Below, in pieces: positions 36,207 to 45,345 of a DNA stretch of 64,000 nt. The stretch lies in contig JAUYRP010000034.1 of NCBI GenBank assembly GCA_030696695.1, forward strand, positions 434,001-498,000, written 5' to 3'. Source of the stretch: Methylophilus sp. (GTDB taxonomy: Bacteria; Pseudomonadota; Gammaproteobacteria; Burkholderiales; Methylophilaceae). Numbering within the stretch: the first letter of the stretch is position 1; every line of letters begins with the position of its first letter. Made by a program: the position numbers and the translations under genes. The notes beneath the pieces were generated by a model, which saw nothing but the letters and a program-made list of their open reading frames with translations, ran no database searches and was not told the DNA's origin.

Positions 36207-37736
36207 TCAAGATAAATCCTCTTGAATCAAGCTGTATTCAAAACGATCTAGGCAGGCACTGCGTTCCACTAACTGTTTGATTTTTAGCTTAGATTTTTTA
36301 TTGCCGTCTTTTATCTCAGCAATGCTATTTTCTTCAAGGTATCCATATTCAGTGATGAGGGTAATAGGCATGCTCAATGCTTTGATGCTAGGCAATAGTA
36401 ATGCATTGTAGGTAATGTTGTTCGATGGGGATTTGACCGTGACTGATGTTGCGCTAGGTGCTAATAATTTGATTCCCGCCTCGATGTGTTGGGATTTGGT
36501 GATGAGCCAAACTATATATCCCAATACCCAAGGGCTGTGTTCGCTCTCTTTGACGCTGACTAACTCACCTACAGATATTCTGAGATCATGTAAGTTGGTT
36601 GTGCGTAAGGCGTAACCATCTGGGCTGGTATTCATGATTTCCCAGTAAGAGCGCACTTCTTCTTTCGCGCGTTTGGTAGATCTGAATAAAATAGATGCGG
36701 CTTCTAAGCCAATGGCCAATTCGGCGGCTTGTTTTTTTTCTACCCTTGCAAATGCCCTTGATGTAGTGACGCCAAAGTATTTGATCAGGTGCTTGAGTAA
36801 CTCTTCATCTACAATTTCTAATGCGGATGCAGGTAATGGCTCGCTGGTTTGTGTTTTGGCTTCCTGAATATATTTAAGTTGTTGGTGGATATGGCGTGCA
36901 ACTTCTACTGTGACAAGTAAAATATCAGTTTCTATACTGGGTGTGTTTCTGTTTTTTAAGTAGGGAACAGGCGGCTTTTTGGAGTCTAACTCGATTAAAA
37001 ATACGCCCATTGGTTTTTCAATGATGCCCATGCCACGCAGTTCAGCAAATTTTGCAAGACTGCCGACATAATGGGACATTTTTCGAATATTGGATTTACT
37101 GAGACGTTGTGGATTGGCGAGATTCATGAGCAAGGTTTGGATGTAAACCAAGTGGATGGTTTTGCCAAAGGGGCTAAGTGCATGGTCAAGTACTTCTATA
37201 TCCTCAATTCCGAGTTGCAAGGCGTGGAAATAGACTTTATGTAAATCTGACCACAGTGTGTCTGACGGTGGTGTGTAACATAAGTAGTTCACTAGCGCCT
37301 CATTTTTGAGTGACTCAATGATGCGTAAAATAACAAGTGAATGCTGCTTGTTCTCTTGAAAATTAATGAGCTTTTGCTTTAAGTCTAGTAATGCACGTTT
37401 GTAACCATAGCCTGTTTCTAACCATATCGCCTCTGCTAATGCCGCATAATTGTTAGCTTCTTCTGGCATCGGGACTTGCGCGTTGCCGTAAACTTCTTCT
37501 AAATCATGCCCAAGCTCATGAGTAATCTTTCGATACAGTTCTAATGTTTCAATCCGCGTGTCTGTATCTATCTTCTGGCGATTTAATGCTTTTAGCTCGG
37601 CTAATAAGCGAGAGGCGGCCTGGAAAGTATCCAAATGGCTGATATGTTTTGTGAATTCGATTACCTTTTGGGGGCGTGTTTCAGCAGTCGCAACAGATTC
37701 TGTTTCTAGCGGTGCAAGGTTAATACTTAACGACAT
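36207..37736 (-). CDS. Conserved protein with possible C-terminal PilZ-like domain
   Basis: The roughly 509-aa soluble protein was not recognised with certainty. The bulk (residues 20-380) is alpha-helical. The C-terminal 110 residues contain LRISVGELVSVKE...WVLGYIVWL...IEAGIKLL, which resembles the PilZ-like end of a betaproteobacterial hypothetical family. The usual RxxxR and D/NxSxxG cyclic-di-GMP motifs are not clear. I start at ATG 37736 (MSLSINL) because GGGAGT is 8 nt upstream; the frame is open to 37790. Confidence 0.5.
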   Translation of the reverse strand: MSLSINLAPLETESVATAETRPQKVIEFTKHISHLDTFQAASRLLAELKALNRQKIDTDTRIETLELYRKITHELGHDLEEVYGNAQVPMPEEANNYAALAEAIWLETGYGYKRALLDLKQKLINFQENKQHSLVILRIIESLKNEALVNYLCYTPPSDTLWSDLHKVYFHALQLGIEDIEVLDHALSPFGKTIHLVYIQTLLMNLANPQRLSKSNIRKMSHYVGSLAKFAELRGMGIIEKPMGVFLIELDSKKPPVPYLKNRNTPSIETDILLVTVEVARHIHQQLKYIQEAKTQTSEPLPASALEIVDEELLKHLIKYFGVTTSRAFARVEKKQAAELAIGLEAASILFRSTKRAKEEVRSYWEIMNTSPDGYALRTTNLHDLRISVGELVSVKESEHSPWVLGYIVWLITKSQHIEAGIKLLAPSATSVTVKSPSNNITYNALLLPSIKALSMPITLITEYGYLEENSIAEIKDGNKKSKLKIKQLVERSACLDRFEYSLIQEDLS

Positions 37737-37819
37737 ACTTTCACTCCCAAGGACTGTTAGGATATTAATTAAAAGAATAGAATTTGTCACTCATCTGCAA
37801 AACGTTTCTGAGGTTTCCA

Positions 37820-38299
37820 TTGAAATTGCTAAAAATAGCGGTACTGGTCATAGGTTTGATCGTTGGTAACACGCCAGTATGGGCTAAAGATAAGTTCCCG
37901 CAAGCGTTTAAAGAGTTTGTGTTACGGGACACCACTGGTAAGCAACATCTACTTTCCCAATATAAAGGCAAATGGGTGTTCGTCAATTATTGGGCGACGT
38001 GGTGCCCACCCTGCTTGGAGGAGGTGCCAGACTTGGTTGCACTCTATGACAGTAGAAAAAAAACAGACGTGGTGGTGATTGGTGTCGTGTTTGATTTTGA
38101 TTCTGAGAAGGAAGTGTTTGAGTACGTAGACGATATGTTGATGTCTTACCCGATTGTGTTGGGTGATGATCAAGTGAAGTCTCAAATTGGCAGTGCAGAT
38201 GCACTGCCAACGACTTTTGTGTATAACCCACGCGGTGAGTTGGTCAAGATAAAGCGTGGATTAGTGACCAAACAGTATTTAGAAGGGTTAATGAAATAA
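37820..38299 (+). CDS. TlpA/ResA-like periplasmic thiol-disulfide protein
   Basis: The 159-aa thioredoxin-fold protein has an N-terminal signal segment (residues 1-22, ending VWAKD) and active site WCPPC (Cys62, Cys65), as in TlpA/ResA proteins that reduce disulfides for cytochrome c maturation. The cis-Pro region is ADALPTTF. The start chosen is TTG 37820, with CTGAGG 6 nt upstream and a clean signal peptide; a TTG at 37784 would prefix it with 12 unlikely residues. A role in maturing cytochromes is inferred. Confidence 0.82.
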   Translation: MKLLKIAVLVIGLIVGNTPVWAKDKFPQAFKEFVLRDTTGKQHLLSQYKGKWVFVNYWATWCPPCLEEVPDLVALYDSRKKTDVVVIGVVFDFDSEKEVFEYVDDMLMSYPIVLGDDQVKSQIGSADALPTTFVYNPRGELVKIKRGLVTKQYLEGLMK

Positions 38300-38305
38300 A
38301 CTGCT

Positions 38306-38599
38306 TTAAGCCGAGATCGTGATTTGCTCACCAGCCTCATTCAAAATGCCCAGCTGGTTTTCATTAGCAAACTGAATCAGCTGCTCGAAGCCTTCTGGAT
38401 TCACGTCTTTTAATTTCATGTCTACTGCCAAGCAGCGCACGTTGTCGACTAGTTTAGGTTTTAAATAAGGCGAGTAACGTAATTTTTTATCATCACCAAA
38501 GCTGGCATATGAGCTACACATACGGTCCACCCAATCACTCGGGCGAAAAGGTTTTCCAGCTAGGGTGAGACCCTGAATAATGATTTCTTGTGTTGCCAT
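38306..38599 (-). CDS. DUF3579-type small protein
   Basis: The 97-aa conserved betaproteobacterial protein, start MATQEIIIQGLT, has GKPFRPSDWVDRM and YLKPKLVDNVRCLAVD blocks seen in DUF3579. Function is unknown. ATG 38599 has GGAAG 5 nt upstream, and the frame extends to 38641 without a better site. It is probably co-transcribed with the BON lipoprotein gene upstream (25 nt). Confidence 0.75.
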   Translation of the reverse strand: MATQEIIIQGLTLAGKPFRPSDWVDRMCSSYASFGDDKKLRYSPYLKPKLVDNVRCLAVDMKLKDVNPEGFEQLIQFANENQLGILNEAGEQITISA

Positions 38600-38624
38600 A
38601 GTTCTTCCAGTGCTTAGGTAGTAA

Positions 38625-39194
38625 TTAGTTGATATATTCAAATACTTTGACGACTTTTGTCACACCGCTGGTGTTTCTAGCGATGTCGACGGCAGCTTCC
38701 GCTTCTTCCTTGGTTACAAGGCCCATGAGATAGACCACGCTATTTTCTGTGACGATTTTGACAAGGTTTGCCGGGAAGCGGTTTTCTGTCACAAACATGG
38801 TTTTAATTTTAGAGGTGATGTAAGTGTCATTGCTACGGGTAGACAGTGATGTTTTTGGTTCGACTGTGATTTCATTGGTGACTTGACGAATATTTGGAAT
38901 CTCGCCTAACAGGCTCTCAGCCAAGGCTTTTTTTGCATCATCAGGCACTTCGCCTGTTAATAGGACATTGCGGTTATAGCTGGTGACGTTGACATGAGAG
39001 TATTCTCCCAAGTTGGTTTCCATTTTTTTCACAGCTTTCAATTCAATATTCTCATCTTCCAAAAAAATACCAGAAGTTCTTCTATCAGAGGCCATAGCGC
39101 CCCCTGCTGCAGCTCCGCCAATCACGGCTGGAACGCATGCAACAAGCTGGGTAGCGAGTGCGGAAGATAAAATAAGCTTGGTCAATAAATGCAT
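38625..39194 (-). CDS. Dual BON-domain outer membrane lipoprotein (DolP/OsmY-like)
   Basis: The 189-aa lipoprotein has lipobox LVAC (Cys20) and two BON domains (about 45-112 and 118-188), each with a GEV or GLV turn (LLTGEVPDDAKK; VYLMGLVTKEEAEAA). Such proteins bind phospholipid and support outer membrane integrity. A TGAGGAG ribosome site precedes ATG. Upstream is yraN; the yraN/dolP/rsmI neighbourhood is also found in E. coli (yraN-diaA-dolP), which supports a DolP-like role. Confidence 0.85.
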   Translation of the reverse strand: MHLLTKLILSSALATQLVACVPAVIGGAAAGGAMASDRRTSGIFLEDENIELKAVKKMETNLGEYSHVNVTSYNRNVLLTGEVPDDAKKALAESLLGEIPNIRQVTNEITVEPKTSLSTRSNDTYITSKIKTMFVTENRFPANLVKIVTENSVVYLMGLVTKEEAEAAVDIARNTSGVTKVVKVFEYIN

Positions 39195-39288
39195 TGTGTA
39201 CTCCTCAAAAGTTAGTGTTTTATTGTGATCATGGTGGTGACTGCTACGTACTCATGCCCCTTAACACTTAGGTGAAATGATACGCTTT

Positions 39289-39645
39289 TTATGTTTCGAT
39301 TGCATTACGCAGCCATTCGATCTGCGTGTAATCCGCTTTGTGCATCAGTACAGCGTCGAAGCGGCAAGGTGATTGAATGGCGTGCTGTTGTAAGTAAAAT
39401 TGTGCTGTATGGATAAGCTTTTGCTGTTTGTGAGGTGTGATGCTGACTGCTGCAGAGCCGAATCTGGCGTTGGTTCTTAATCGTACTTCTACAAACACCA
39501 AAGTTTTACCTTCTTGCATAATTAAATCTATTTCACCATAACGGCAATGAAAATTGGTTGTGATTAACTTAAGTCCTTGTTGCGCTAAAAAAGTTGCAGC
39601 TATTTTTTCTGCGGCTAGTCCTGGATTATCTATGTTCAGCTTCAT
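39289..39645 (-). CDS. yraN: YraN family (UPF0102) nuclease-fold protein
   Basis: The 118-aa protein has the restriction-endonuclease-like core: NFHCRYGEIDLIMQEGKTLVFVEVR with the D...E-x-R pattern (about 33-58), and the family start AAEKIAATFLAQQGL. Its function is uncertain, and a Holliday junction or other DNA role has been suggested from the fold. It is divergent from rsmI by 50 nt, a neighbourhood common in proteobacteria. Confidence 0.9.
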   Translation of the reverse strand: MKLNIDNPGLAAEKIAATFLAQQGLKLITTNFHCRYGEIDLIMQEGKTLVFVEVRLRTNARFGSAAVSITPHKQQKLIHTAQFYLQQHAIQSPCRFDAVLMHKADYTQIEWLRNAIET

Positions 39646-39695
39646 AGGCGATGATTTTCATAGGTTTTGTAGGGGCTTTCGCTTAAAATGCACGG

Positions 39696-40547
39696 ATGAA
39701 AGAACAAGGCATATTATATGTGGTTGCCACACCGATAGGGAACTTAGGTGACATGACTTTGCGTGCAATTGACACATTAAAGCAAGTGGATGTCATTGCC
39801 GCAGAAGATACGCGACACAGTACAGGATTGCTCTCACATTTTGGTATTTCTAAAAAGCTGATGGCTGTACATGAACATAACGAACAGCAATCTGCACAGT
39901 TATTACTGCAGCGCATCCAGCAAGGTGAGCATGTTGCATTGATTACGGATGCCGGCACCCCTGGTATCAGTGATCCTGGGGCGGTCGTCGTGGATGTGTT
40001 GATGTCGCAAGGGGTGAAAGTGGTGCCTATCCCTGGTGTAAGTGCGGTGATTGCTGCACTGTCTGCGTCAGGTATCACCGATAATGGATTTATGTTTGTA
40101 GGGTTCTTGCCTGCCAGTGGTGCACAACGGCGAAAAAAGCTGGAAAGTTTGCAGGCTTTGGATATTACCTTGGTGTTTTATGAGGCGCCACATCGTATTG
40201 TGGAGTGTGTGCAAGACTTGGCAAAAATACTGGGTACCGAACGCAGAATTACTATCGCACGTGAGTTGACAAAAACGTTTGAAACCATTCATCGTTGTGC
40301 GCTGAGTGAAGCTGGTGCTTGGTTGGCGCATGATACCAACCAACAACGTGGGGAGTTTGTGCTGTTGGTAGAAGCAGCGCCACCACAATTAGCTGTAGAA
40401 GTAGATCAAGCAGCAGAGCGCGTCTTGCGATTATTGTTAGAGGCTTTGCCCTTAAAGCAGGCAGCAAAATTGGCCTCAGAAATTACTGGTGCCAAAAAAA
40501 ATGCTTTGTATGAATTGGCGCTTAAGATGAAAGAGGCAAGTGATTAG
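39696..40547 (+). CDS. rsmI: 16S rRNA (cytidine-1402-2'-O)-methyltransferase
   Basis: The 283-aa tetrapyrrole-methylase fold enzyme has the N-terminal LYVVATPIGNLGDMTLRAI, AEDTRHSTGLL, the SAM-binding region ITDAGTPGISDPG (about 88-100) and VFYEAPHRIVE. It modifies C1402 of 16S rRNA together with RsmH, whose gene lies 4 kb downstream. Length is normal. Confidence 0.95.
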   Translation: MKEQGILYVVATPIGNLGDMTLRAIDTLKQVDVIAAEDTRHSTGLLSHFGISKKLMAVHEHNEQQSAQLLLQRIQQGEHVALITDAGTPGISDPGAVVVDVLMSQGVKVVPIPGVSAVIAALSASGITDNGFMFVGFLPASGAQRRKKLESLQALDITLVFYEAPHRIVECVQDLAKILGTERRITIARELTKTFETIHRCALSEAGAWLAHDTNQQRGEFVLLVEAAPPQLAVEVDQAAERVLRLLLEALPLKQAAKLASEITGAKKNALYELALKMKEASD

Positions 40548-40606
40548 CATGACTGCTTAATCTGCCATAAGCATATACATATTTTTAATTGAGTTAAGAT
40601 CAGAAA

Positions 40607-41638
40607 ATGACAACGATTTCCATTAGACGGCCAGATGACTGGCACTTACATTTGCGCGATGGTGCTGCTTTAAAAGCAGTATTGCCTGATACGGCGGCGC
40701 GTTTCGCGCGCGCCATCGTCATGCCTAACTTGCGCCCTCCCGTCACGACCACGGCTTTGGCTCTAGCGTATCGTCAACGCATTTTGCAAGCCATACCAGC
40801 AGGAATGCAGTTTGAGCCATTGATGACATTGTACCTAACCGATAACACCTCTGCGGATGAAATTGTCAGAGCAAAAGAGAGTGGCATGATTCATGGGGTA
40901 AAGTTGTATCCAGCGGGCGCCACCACTAATTCAGACTCTGGTGTCAGCAACTTAGGGCATTGTGTGAAAGCGTTAGAGGTGATGGAAAAAGTAGGGTTGC
41001 CGTTGCTGGTGCATGCAGAAGTGACCGATGCCCACGTCGATGTATTTGATCGAGAAAAAGTATTCATTGATAAAATCATGCGACCATTGTTGCAAAAATT
41101 CCAGGGTTTGAAGGTGGTGTTTGAGCATATCACCACCAAAGATGCCGCTGACTTTGTGATTGCGGCAGAGGATCATATCGCAGCTACGATTACCGCACAT
41201 CATTTACTGATGAACCGTAATGCAATGTTCACCGGCGGCATTCGCCCGCATCATTATTGTTTGCCAGTATTGAAACGTGAAGAACACCGCCAAGCGCTAG
41301 TCAATGCGGCGATCTCTGCAAATCCCAAATTTTTCTTGGGTACCGACAGTGCACCACATGCGCGATCAGCTAAAGAAAGTAGCTGTGGTTGCGCTGGCAT
41401 GTATACCGCACATGCGGCCATTGAGTTGTATGCAGAAGCTTTTGATGCGGCGAATGCATTAGATAAGCTGGAAGGGTTTGCCAGCATATATGGCGCAAAT
41501 TTCTACGGTTTGCCAGTCAACGAGACTAACATTACCTTGCAAAAGACCGCATGGACTGTACCCGAGAGCATCCCTTATGACGGGGATGTCCTAGTGCCGT
41601 TAAGAGCTGGCCAGTCTATTGCTTGGAAGCTGGCTTAA
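40607..41638 (+). CDS. pyrC: Dihydroorotase
   Basis: The 343-aa zinc enzyme of the E. coli-type class closes N-carbamoyl-aspartate to dihydroorotate in pyrimidine synthesis. The metal motif HLHLRDG is near residue 13, the Lys to be carboxylated is in [14 protein letters not shown] (about 98), and later zinc ligands are in [14 protein letters not shown] and GTDSAPHAR. No other pyr genes are adjacent. Confidence 0.95.
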   Translation: MTTISIRRPDDWHLHLRDGAALKAVLPDTAARFARAIVMPNLRPPVTTTALALAYRQRILQAIPAGMQFEPLMTLYLTDNTSADEIVRAKESGMIHGVKLYPAGATTNSDSGVSNLGHCVKALEVMEKVGLPLLVHAEVTDAHVDVFDREKVFIDKIMRPLLQKFQGLKVVFEHITTKDAADFVIAAEDHIAATITAHHLLMNRNAMFTGGIRPHHYCLPVLKREEHRQALVNAAISANPKFFLGTDSAPHARSAKESSCGCAGMYTAHAAIELYAEAFDAANALDKLEGFASIYGANFYGLPVNETNITLQKTAWTVPESIPYDGDVLVPLRAGQSIAWKLA

Positions 41639-41655
41639 CCTGTTTCTGTTGGTCG

Positions 41656-42389
41656 TTAGACTTGAACGTTGGCTGGTGTCTGCGTGTCACGACCCAGCCA
41701 CCATAACCACGCAAAGCCTAATAGGCCAGCAAGTAATGAGCCGGCTAGTACGCCCGTTTTGCCATAAGTAGATATTCAGGATGGCCAGGGAAACCTAGCT
41801 CAGCAATAAATATAGACATCGTAAAGCCTATGCCGCCCAATACAGATACGGCTGCAATTTGGCTAAAGCGTCTTGCGGTTGGCAATTGCGCAACCCCAAA
41901 ACGATTGGCTAGCCAGCATGCACCAGTAATCCCAATGAATTTTCCAAACAACAGCTCTAGCATGACGCCAAGCATCACCGGGTCAGTCATCGTGTCACCT
42001 AATGTGCCTAATTGAATTGGTATGCCAGCATTGACTACAGCAAAAATTGGTAGCGCCGCTTGTCTGATGTCTGATAACTCACCCACCATGATCTCGCGTT
42101 TCAGCTCTAAACCAACCACAAACAAGAACAAGGCCATCAGCCCATCATTCACCCAGTGATGAAGGCTCATGTTGATACCCCAGCTACCAATGCCTACAAA
42201 AGCTGGGGTGTGAATGGTATGCAAATAGGTTTCTGCAAACTCACTGTTTGCCAAGAACAATGCAAGGATGGCCGCGGCCATCAACAGCAATCCACTGGTG
42301 CTTTGTTGATGGATGAATTCTTCAAAAGGGGATAGCGCTCTGCGAAAAGCGCGTTCCCATGGTGCAAATATAATGCCTTGAACTGTATG
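41656..42389 (-). pseudogene. nhaA: Decayed Na+/H+ antiporter gene nhaA
   Basis: The remnant encodes parts of NhaA, normally about 390 aa. There are three lesions. First, coding sequence continues above Met 42290 (PWERAFRRALSPFEEF, then TSGLLL) to a TAA at 42390-42392 without any start codon. Second, after LKREIMVGELSDIRQAALPIFA the sequence jumps directly to VNAGIPIQLG, so about 190 residues with the catalytic Asp pair are deleted in frame. Third, a run of four instead of five A (minus strand, about 41757-41760) shifts the frame after LLMAK; restoring one base recovers TGVLAGSLLAGLLGFAW to the stop at 41656. The antiporter cannot be functional. Confidence 0.88.
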
Positions 42390-42830
42390 TTATGTAGGTT
42401 GTTACTGTGACATATCGATTTGTTCCGTGATTGATGTGTACCTGAAGACCTCAAACGCAGGCGTTTTTTTAACGTTATTTGTGAGTATATCTATGTTGAT
42501 TTAGCATCGCCTAAATGCGCGTATGTTGTATTTTCAATGCCTGTATGGACAGTAGGCAAAGTAGTCATTCAGCCATGCAAGAGGTGCAATTTTAACAATT
42601 CCACCCAATGTTGCGCGCATTTTTTGTTCATTTGGCAATGAGGTATTGGCGGATTGCGCGCGCTCACTTAATCACGTTATACAACACTTCAAACTATTCA
42701 ACAATATTGCTGAAAGTGTTGCTTCGCACTTTATATGCGATATCTTTGCCCATCTATATCGGATGCGGCCAATTACACATTGAATTATTGTGATCAAGGA
42801 TTAGGTGATGTTGCGTGTTAAAATAGCCAA
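42390..42830. other. Non-coding region between nhaA remnant and rnpB
   Basis: About 440 bases hold no credible gene; the longest open frames are short and basic with no domain. A weak terminator-like hairpin (AAACG-CAGG-CGTTT plus T run, 42453-42470, + strand) has no gene before it. The region probably represents decayed nhaA upstream sequence plus the rnpB promoter; a TAAAAT -10 (42819-42824) sits 6 nt before the rnpB 5' end, with no clear -35. Confidence 0.5.
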
Positions 42831-43148
42831 AAGCTAGCTAGACAGTCGCCGCTTGCGCAAGCGAGGGGAGGAAAGTCCGGGCTGCATAGAGCAAGATGAC
42901 GGCTAACGGCCGTACGCCGTGAGGCGAGGAATAGGGCCACAGAGACGAGCATATTAAGTTATGGTGAAACGCGGTAACCTCCATCTGCAGCAAGACCAAA
43001 TAGGCTGGTGTATTCACTTTGGTGAATGAGGCGTGGCTCGCGCTACCAGCGGGTAGGTTGCTTGAGCGCACGAGCAATCGTGTGCCTAGATGAATGACTG
43101 TTACGCACAGTAATGTGCGACAGAACCCGGCTTATCGGCTAGCTTTTT
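42831..43148 (+). ncRNA. rnpB: RNase P RNA (bacterial type A)
   Basis: The catalytic RNA processes tRNA 5' ends. Conserved segments are GAGGGGAGGAAAGTCCGGGC (about 42862), GGTGAAACGCGGTAACCTCC (about 42963) and ACAGAACCCGGCTTATCGGC (about 43120) near the 3' end. The ends pair (AAGCTAGC at 42831 with GCTAGCTTTT at 43138), and the T run at 43143 acts as terminator. Ends are accurate to a few bases. Its place before mraZ, close to rsmI, matches the order in several proteobacteria. Confidence 0.96.
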
Positions 43149-43199
43149 TACTTTTTCAAATCGTCCAACTTAAAGTTGGCATGTCTATTTGCTACGCGC

Positions 43200-43231
43200 A
43201 AAAAAATCCGCACCCCATTTGTGAGGTGCGG
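43200..43231 (-). terminator. Minus-strand terminator without an obvious gene
   Basis: On the minus strand CCGCACC and GGTGCGG form a 7-bp GC-rich stem with a 10-nt loop, followed by A and seven T. No minus-strand gene precedes it, so it may end a small RNA transcribed from about 43.3-43.5 kb. Confidence 0.6.
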
Positions 43232-43316
43232 CGGAGGGATGAGTTATGAATACCGTTAAATAACTCATCATTAAATACTATCAATCTGCGACCATTTCAC
43301 AATCCCCAAAATTGGA

Positions 43317-43347
43317 GGGCAGGCTACTCAGGTGCCCAGTTTTTTTG
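43317..43347 (+). terminator. Plus-strand terminator-like hairpin
   Basis: GGGCA and TGCCC (5 bp, 11-nt loop) are followed two bases later by eight T. It is weak, but could end a short plus-strand transcript from the rnpB side. Confidence 0.35.
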
Positions 43348-43505
43348 ACCAAAACCCCCACTCTCATGCAATTCAATCACATGCTGATGTAACGTGATAT
43401 TGCACATGCAATTCTCATCGTATCTTATTGATTTTAATCACCATTAACTTATTTGAAAAAATGCGATAAGTCATTGTCTTATAAAGAGAAATCTACATAT
43501 ACCGC

Positions 43506-43534
43506 TTGCAAAGGCATATTTTTTTAACTATAGT
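43506..43534 (+). promoter_or_regulatory. Promoter of the mraZ/dcw operon
   Basis: TTGCAA (43506-43511), a 17-nt spacer and TATAGT (43529-43534) lie about 100 nt before mraZ. Just downstream, TGTG occurs at 43552 and 43562 with a 10-nt period, weakly reminiscent of MraZ-binding repeats (TGGGN spaced by 5). Confidence 0.55.
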
Positions 43535-43634
43535 GTTTAAAAGAGGATTTTTGTGTTGAATTGTGGAGAATTTTCGTCAATAATGCGCATCAGTTCTTCA
43601 GTGGCATGTTGTAAAAATATAAGGGTTAAGTTTG

Positions 43635-44081
43635 ATGTTTCGTGGGGCGACACAATTAAGTATGGATGCGAAAGGTAGGCTTGCAGTGCCAGCTAAGCAT
43701 CGTGACGCCCTGACGGCAGGTGGCGTGGGTGAGGTGGTACTTACGGCACACCCACATCGTTGCCTGATCCTTTATCCAAAAGAAGCTTGGACGCCGATTG
43801 AATCAAAGCTCACCAGTTTGTCCAGCTTTAATCCACAAATCAGTGCAATTCAGCGCATGATTGTTGGTCAGGCCGATGTGCTGACTTTGGATAATGCTGG
43901 CCGTTTATTGGTGTCTTCAGTGTTGCGCAAGTTTGCTCGGTTAGATAAAGAAGTGATGTTAGTTGGACAAGGCAGTCACTTTGAATTGTGGGATGTTGTC
44001 GCTTGGGATCAGCAGCTTGAAAGGCTGATGGATGCTGAGCAGCTTGTCATCCCGCAAGAACTAGAAGGTTTTTCACTATGA
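43635..44081 (+). CDS. mraZ: Transcriptional regulator MraZ
   Basis: The 148-aa protein has two AbrB-like SpoVT domains (start [18 protein letters not shown]; second copy [15 protein letters not shown]). It represses its own dcw operon in E. coli. The start is ATG 43635, matching the family N-terminus; a TTG three bases earlier is also possible behind AAGGG. It overlaps rsmH by 4 nt. Confidence 0.95.
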   Translation: MFRGATQLSMDAKGRLAVPAKHRDALTAGGVGEVVLTAHPHRCLILYPKEAWTPIESKLTSLSSFNPQISAIQRMIVGQADVLTLDNAGRLLVSSVLRKFARLDKEVMLVGQGSHFELWDVVAWDQQLERLMDAEQLVIPQELEGFSL

Positions 44082-45070
44082 TGAAGGGCGCTCTCTCGGC
44101 GCCCAACTCAGCCTCAGTGTCGGCGCCACTCTCGGAACAGTCTGCGTCTCATATTACGGTGTTGTTGCAAGAAGCGGTGGATGCGCTGGAGATTAAATCG
44201 GATGGCATTTATGTGGACGGCACCTTTGGCCGTGGCGGACATAGCCGTCTTATTTTGTCTGGGTTGGGTGAAAAAGGTCAGTTGATTGGCATGGATAGAG
44301 ATATGGCTGCTTTCGCTGTGGGTCAGGCTGTTCAAGATGCACGCTTTCATATTAAGCATCGCCATTTTTCTGAGATAGAAGAAGTATTGGGTGAGTTAGG
44401 TGTGCAGCAGGTAGACGGCATTTTGTTGGATTTGGGCATTTCATCGCCACAAATTGACGAGGCGGATCGCGGTTTTAGTTTTAGGTTTGACGGCCCATTG
44501 GATATGCGTATGGACCAAACAAAGGGGAAAACAGCGGCTGAGTGGTTGGCGACTGTTTCTGAAAAACAATTGGGAGAGGTGATTAAACATTATGGTGAAG
44601 AACGGTTTGCTAAGCAGGTTGCAAGGGCGATTATTAAAGAGCGCGAAGATGGGCATGCCATCACCACTACAGGACAGCTTGCCAAGATCGTGGCAAGTGC
44701 AATCCCAAAGATTGAACCGGGGCAGAACCCAGCCACGCGCACCTTTCAAGCTTTACGGATTTTCATCAATCAAGAGCTTGAGGAATTATCGCTAATTTTA
44801 CCTAAGTGCATGGGGCTCTTGCGAGCCGGTGGACGCTTAGTGGTGATTAGTTTTCATTCGCTTGAAGACCGCATTGTGAAGCGTTTTATTCAAGGTGAAG
44901 CGTTGCGTGACGATTTGCCAAGCCGCTTTCCGATTAAGGCTAAAGATTTGCCCCAGCCAAGGTTAACTGCTGTTGGGCGCGCTATTAAGCCGAGTGAAGA
45001 GGAAGTAAAACGTAACCCACGTGCTCGAAGTGCGGTGATGCGTGTGGCGCAAAGAACGGCAGTGCTATGA
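44078..45070 (+). CDS. rsmH: 16S rRNA (cytosine-1402-N4)-methyltransferase
   Basis: The 330-aa SAM-dependent enzyme (MraW) has the SAM motif [16 protein letters not shown] (about 47) and [23 protein letters not shown], with [15 protein letters not shown] near 255. The first 20 residues are a Ser/Ala-rich extension absent from E. coli RsmH. It modifies the same nucleotide as RsmI. It overlaps both neighbours by 4 nt. Confidence 0.96.
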   Translation: MMKGALSAPNSASVSAPLSEQSASHITVLLQEAVDALEIKSDGIYVDGTFGRGGHSRLILSGLGEKGQLIGMDRDMAAFAVGQAVQDARFHIKHRHFSEIEEVLGELGVQQVDGILLDLGISSPQIDEADRGFSFRFDGPLDMRMDQTKGKTAAEWLATVSEKQLGEVIKHYGEERFAKQVARAIIKEREDGHAITTTGQLAKIVASAIPKIEPGQNPATRTFQALRIFINQELEELSLILPKCMGLLRAGGRLVVISFHSLEDRIVKRFIQGEALRDDLPSRFPIKAKDLPQPRLTAVGRAIKPSEEEVKRNPRARSAVMRVAQRTAVL

Positions 45071-45339
45071 CCAAAATCAACTTGATTTTATTTGGTGTCT
45101 TGATATTGGTGGCATTGGGTGTGGTGACTGCACAGCATAAAGCTCGCAAGCTCTATATAGAGCTAGAAAATCAAGAGGCATTGGCTACTGGTTATCAAAC
45201 CGAGCTTGGTCAATTGCAATTAGAGCAAAGTACTTGGGCGATGCATTCTCGCCTAGAAGAATATGCGCAGCAAAAGTTGCGCATGCAAGTGCCAGATGTG
45301 AAACGTATTCAGGTGATTCAGTTAGAGAGTGAACGTTAG
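45067..45339 (+). CDS. ftsL: Cell division protein FtsL
   Basis: The 90-aa bitopic protein has a short cytoplasmic start, one membrane segment (about 4-22) and a periplasmic coiled coil (about 25-70). It is assigned by position between rsmH and ftsI and by architecture, since sequence conservation in FtsL is low. It acts in the FtsQLB complex that activates FtsWI. Confidence 0.9.
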   Translation: MTKINLILFGVLILVALGVVTAQHKARKLYIELENQEALATGYQTELGQLQLEQSTWAMHSRLEEYAQQKLRMQVPDVKRIQVIQLESER

Positions 45340-45345
45340 GTTGTT

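Larger units (their letters stand above)
43149..43505. other. Non-coding region between rnpB and mraZ, possible small RNA
   Basis: The region has no credible protein gene. It holds, in order, a minus-strand terminator (43200-43231), a perfect 10-bp inverted repeat GATGAGTTAT/ATAACTCATC (43238-43247 and 43260-43269) and a weaker plus-strand terminator-like hairpin (43317-43347). Two terminators of opposite sense around a structured segment suggest a small RNA, whose strand cannot be decided from sequence. Confidence 0.4.

Noticed and set aside
42608-42793. 61-codon basic hydrophobic open frame upstream of rnpB
   Set aside because: It has no ribosome site, no domain, and lies in apparently decaying sequence beside the nhaA remnant.
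42838-43077. Minus-strand 79-codon open frame
   Set aside because: It lies wholly inside the RNase P RNA gene, whose conserved motifs are clear.
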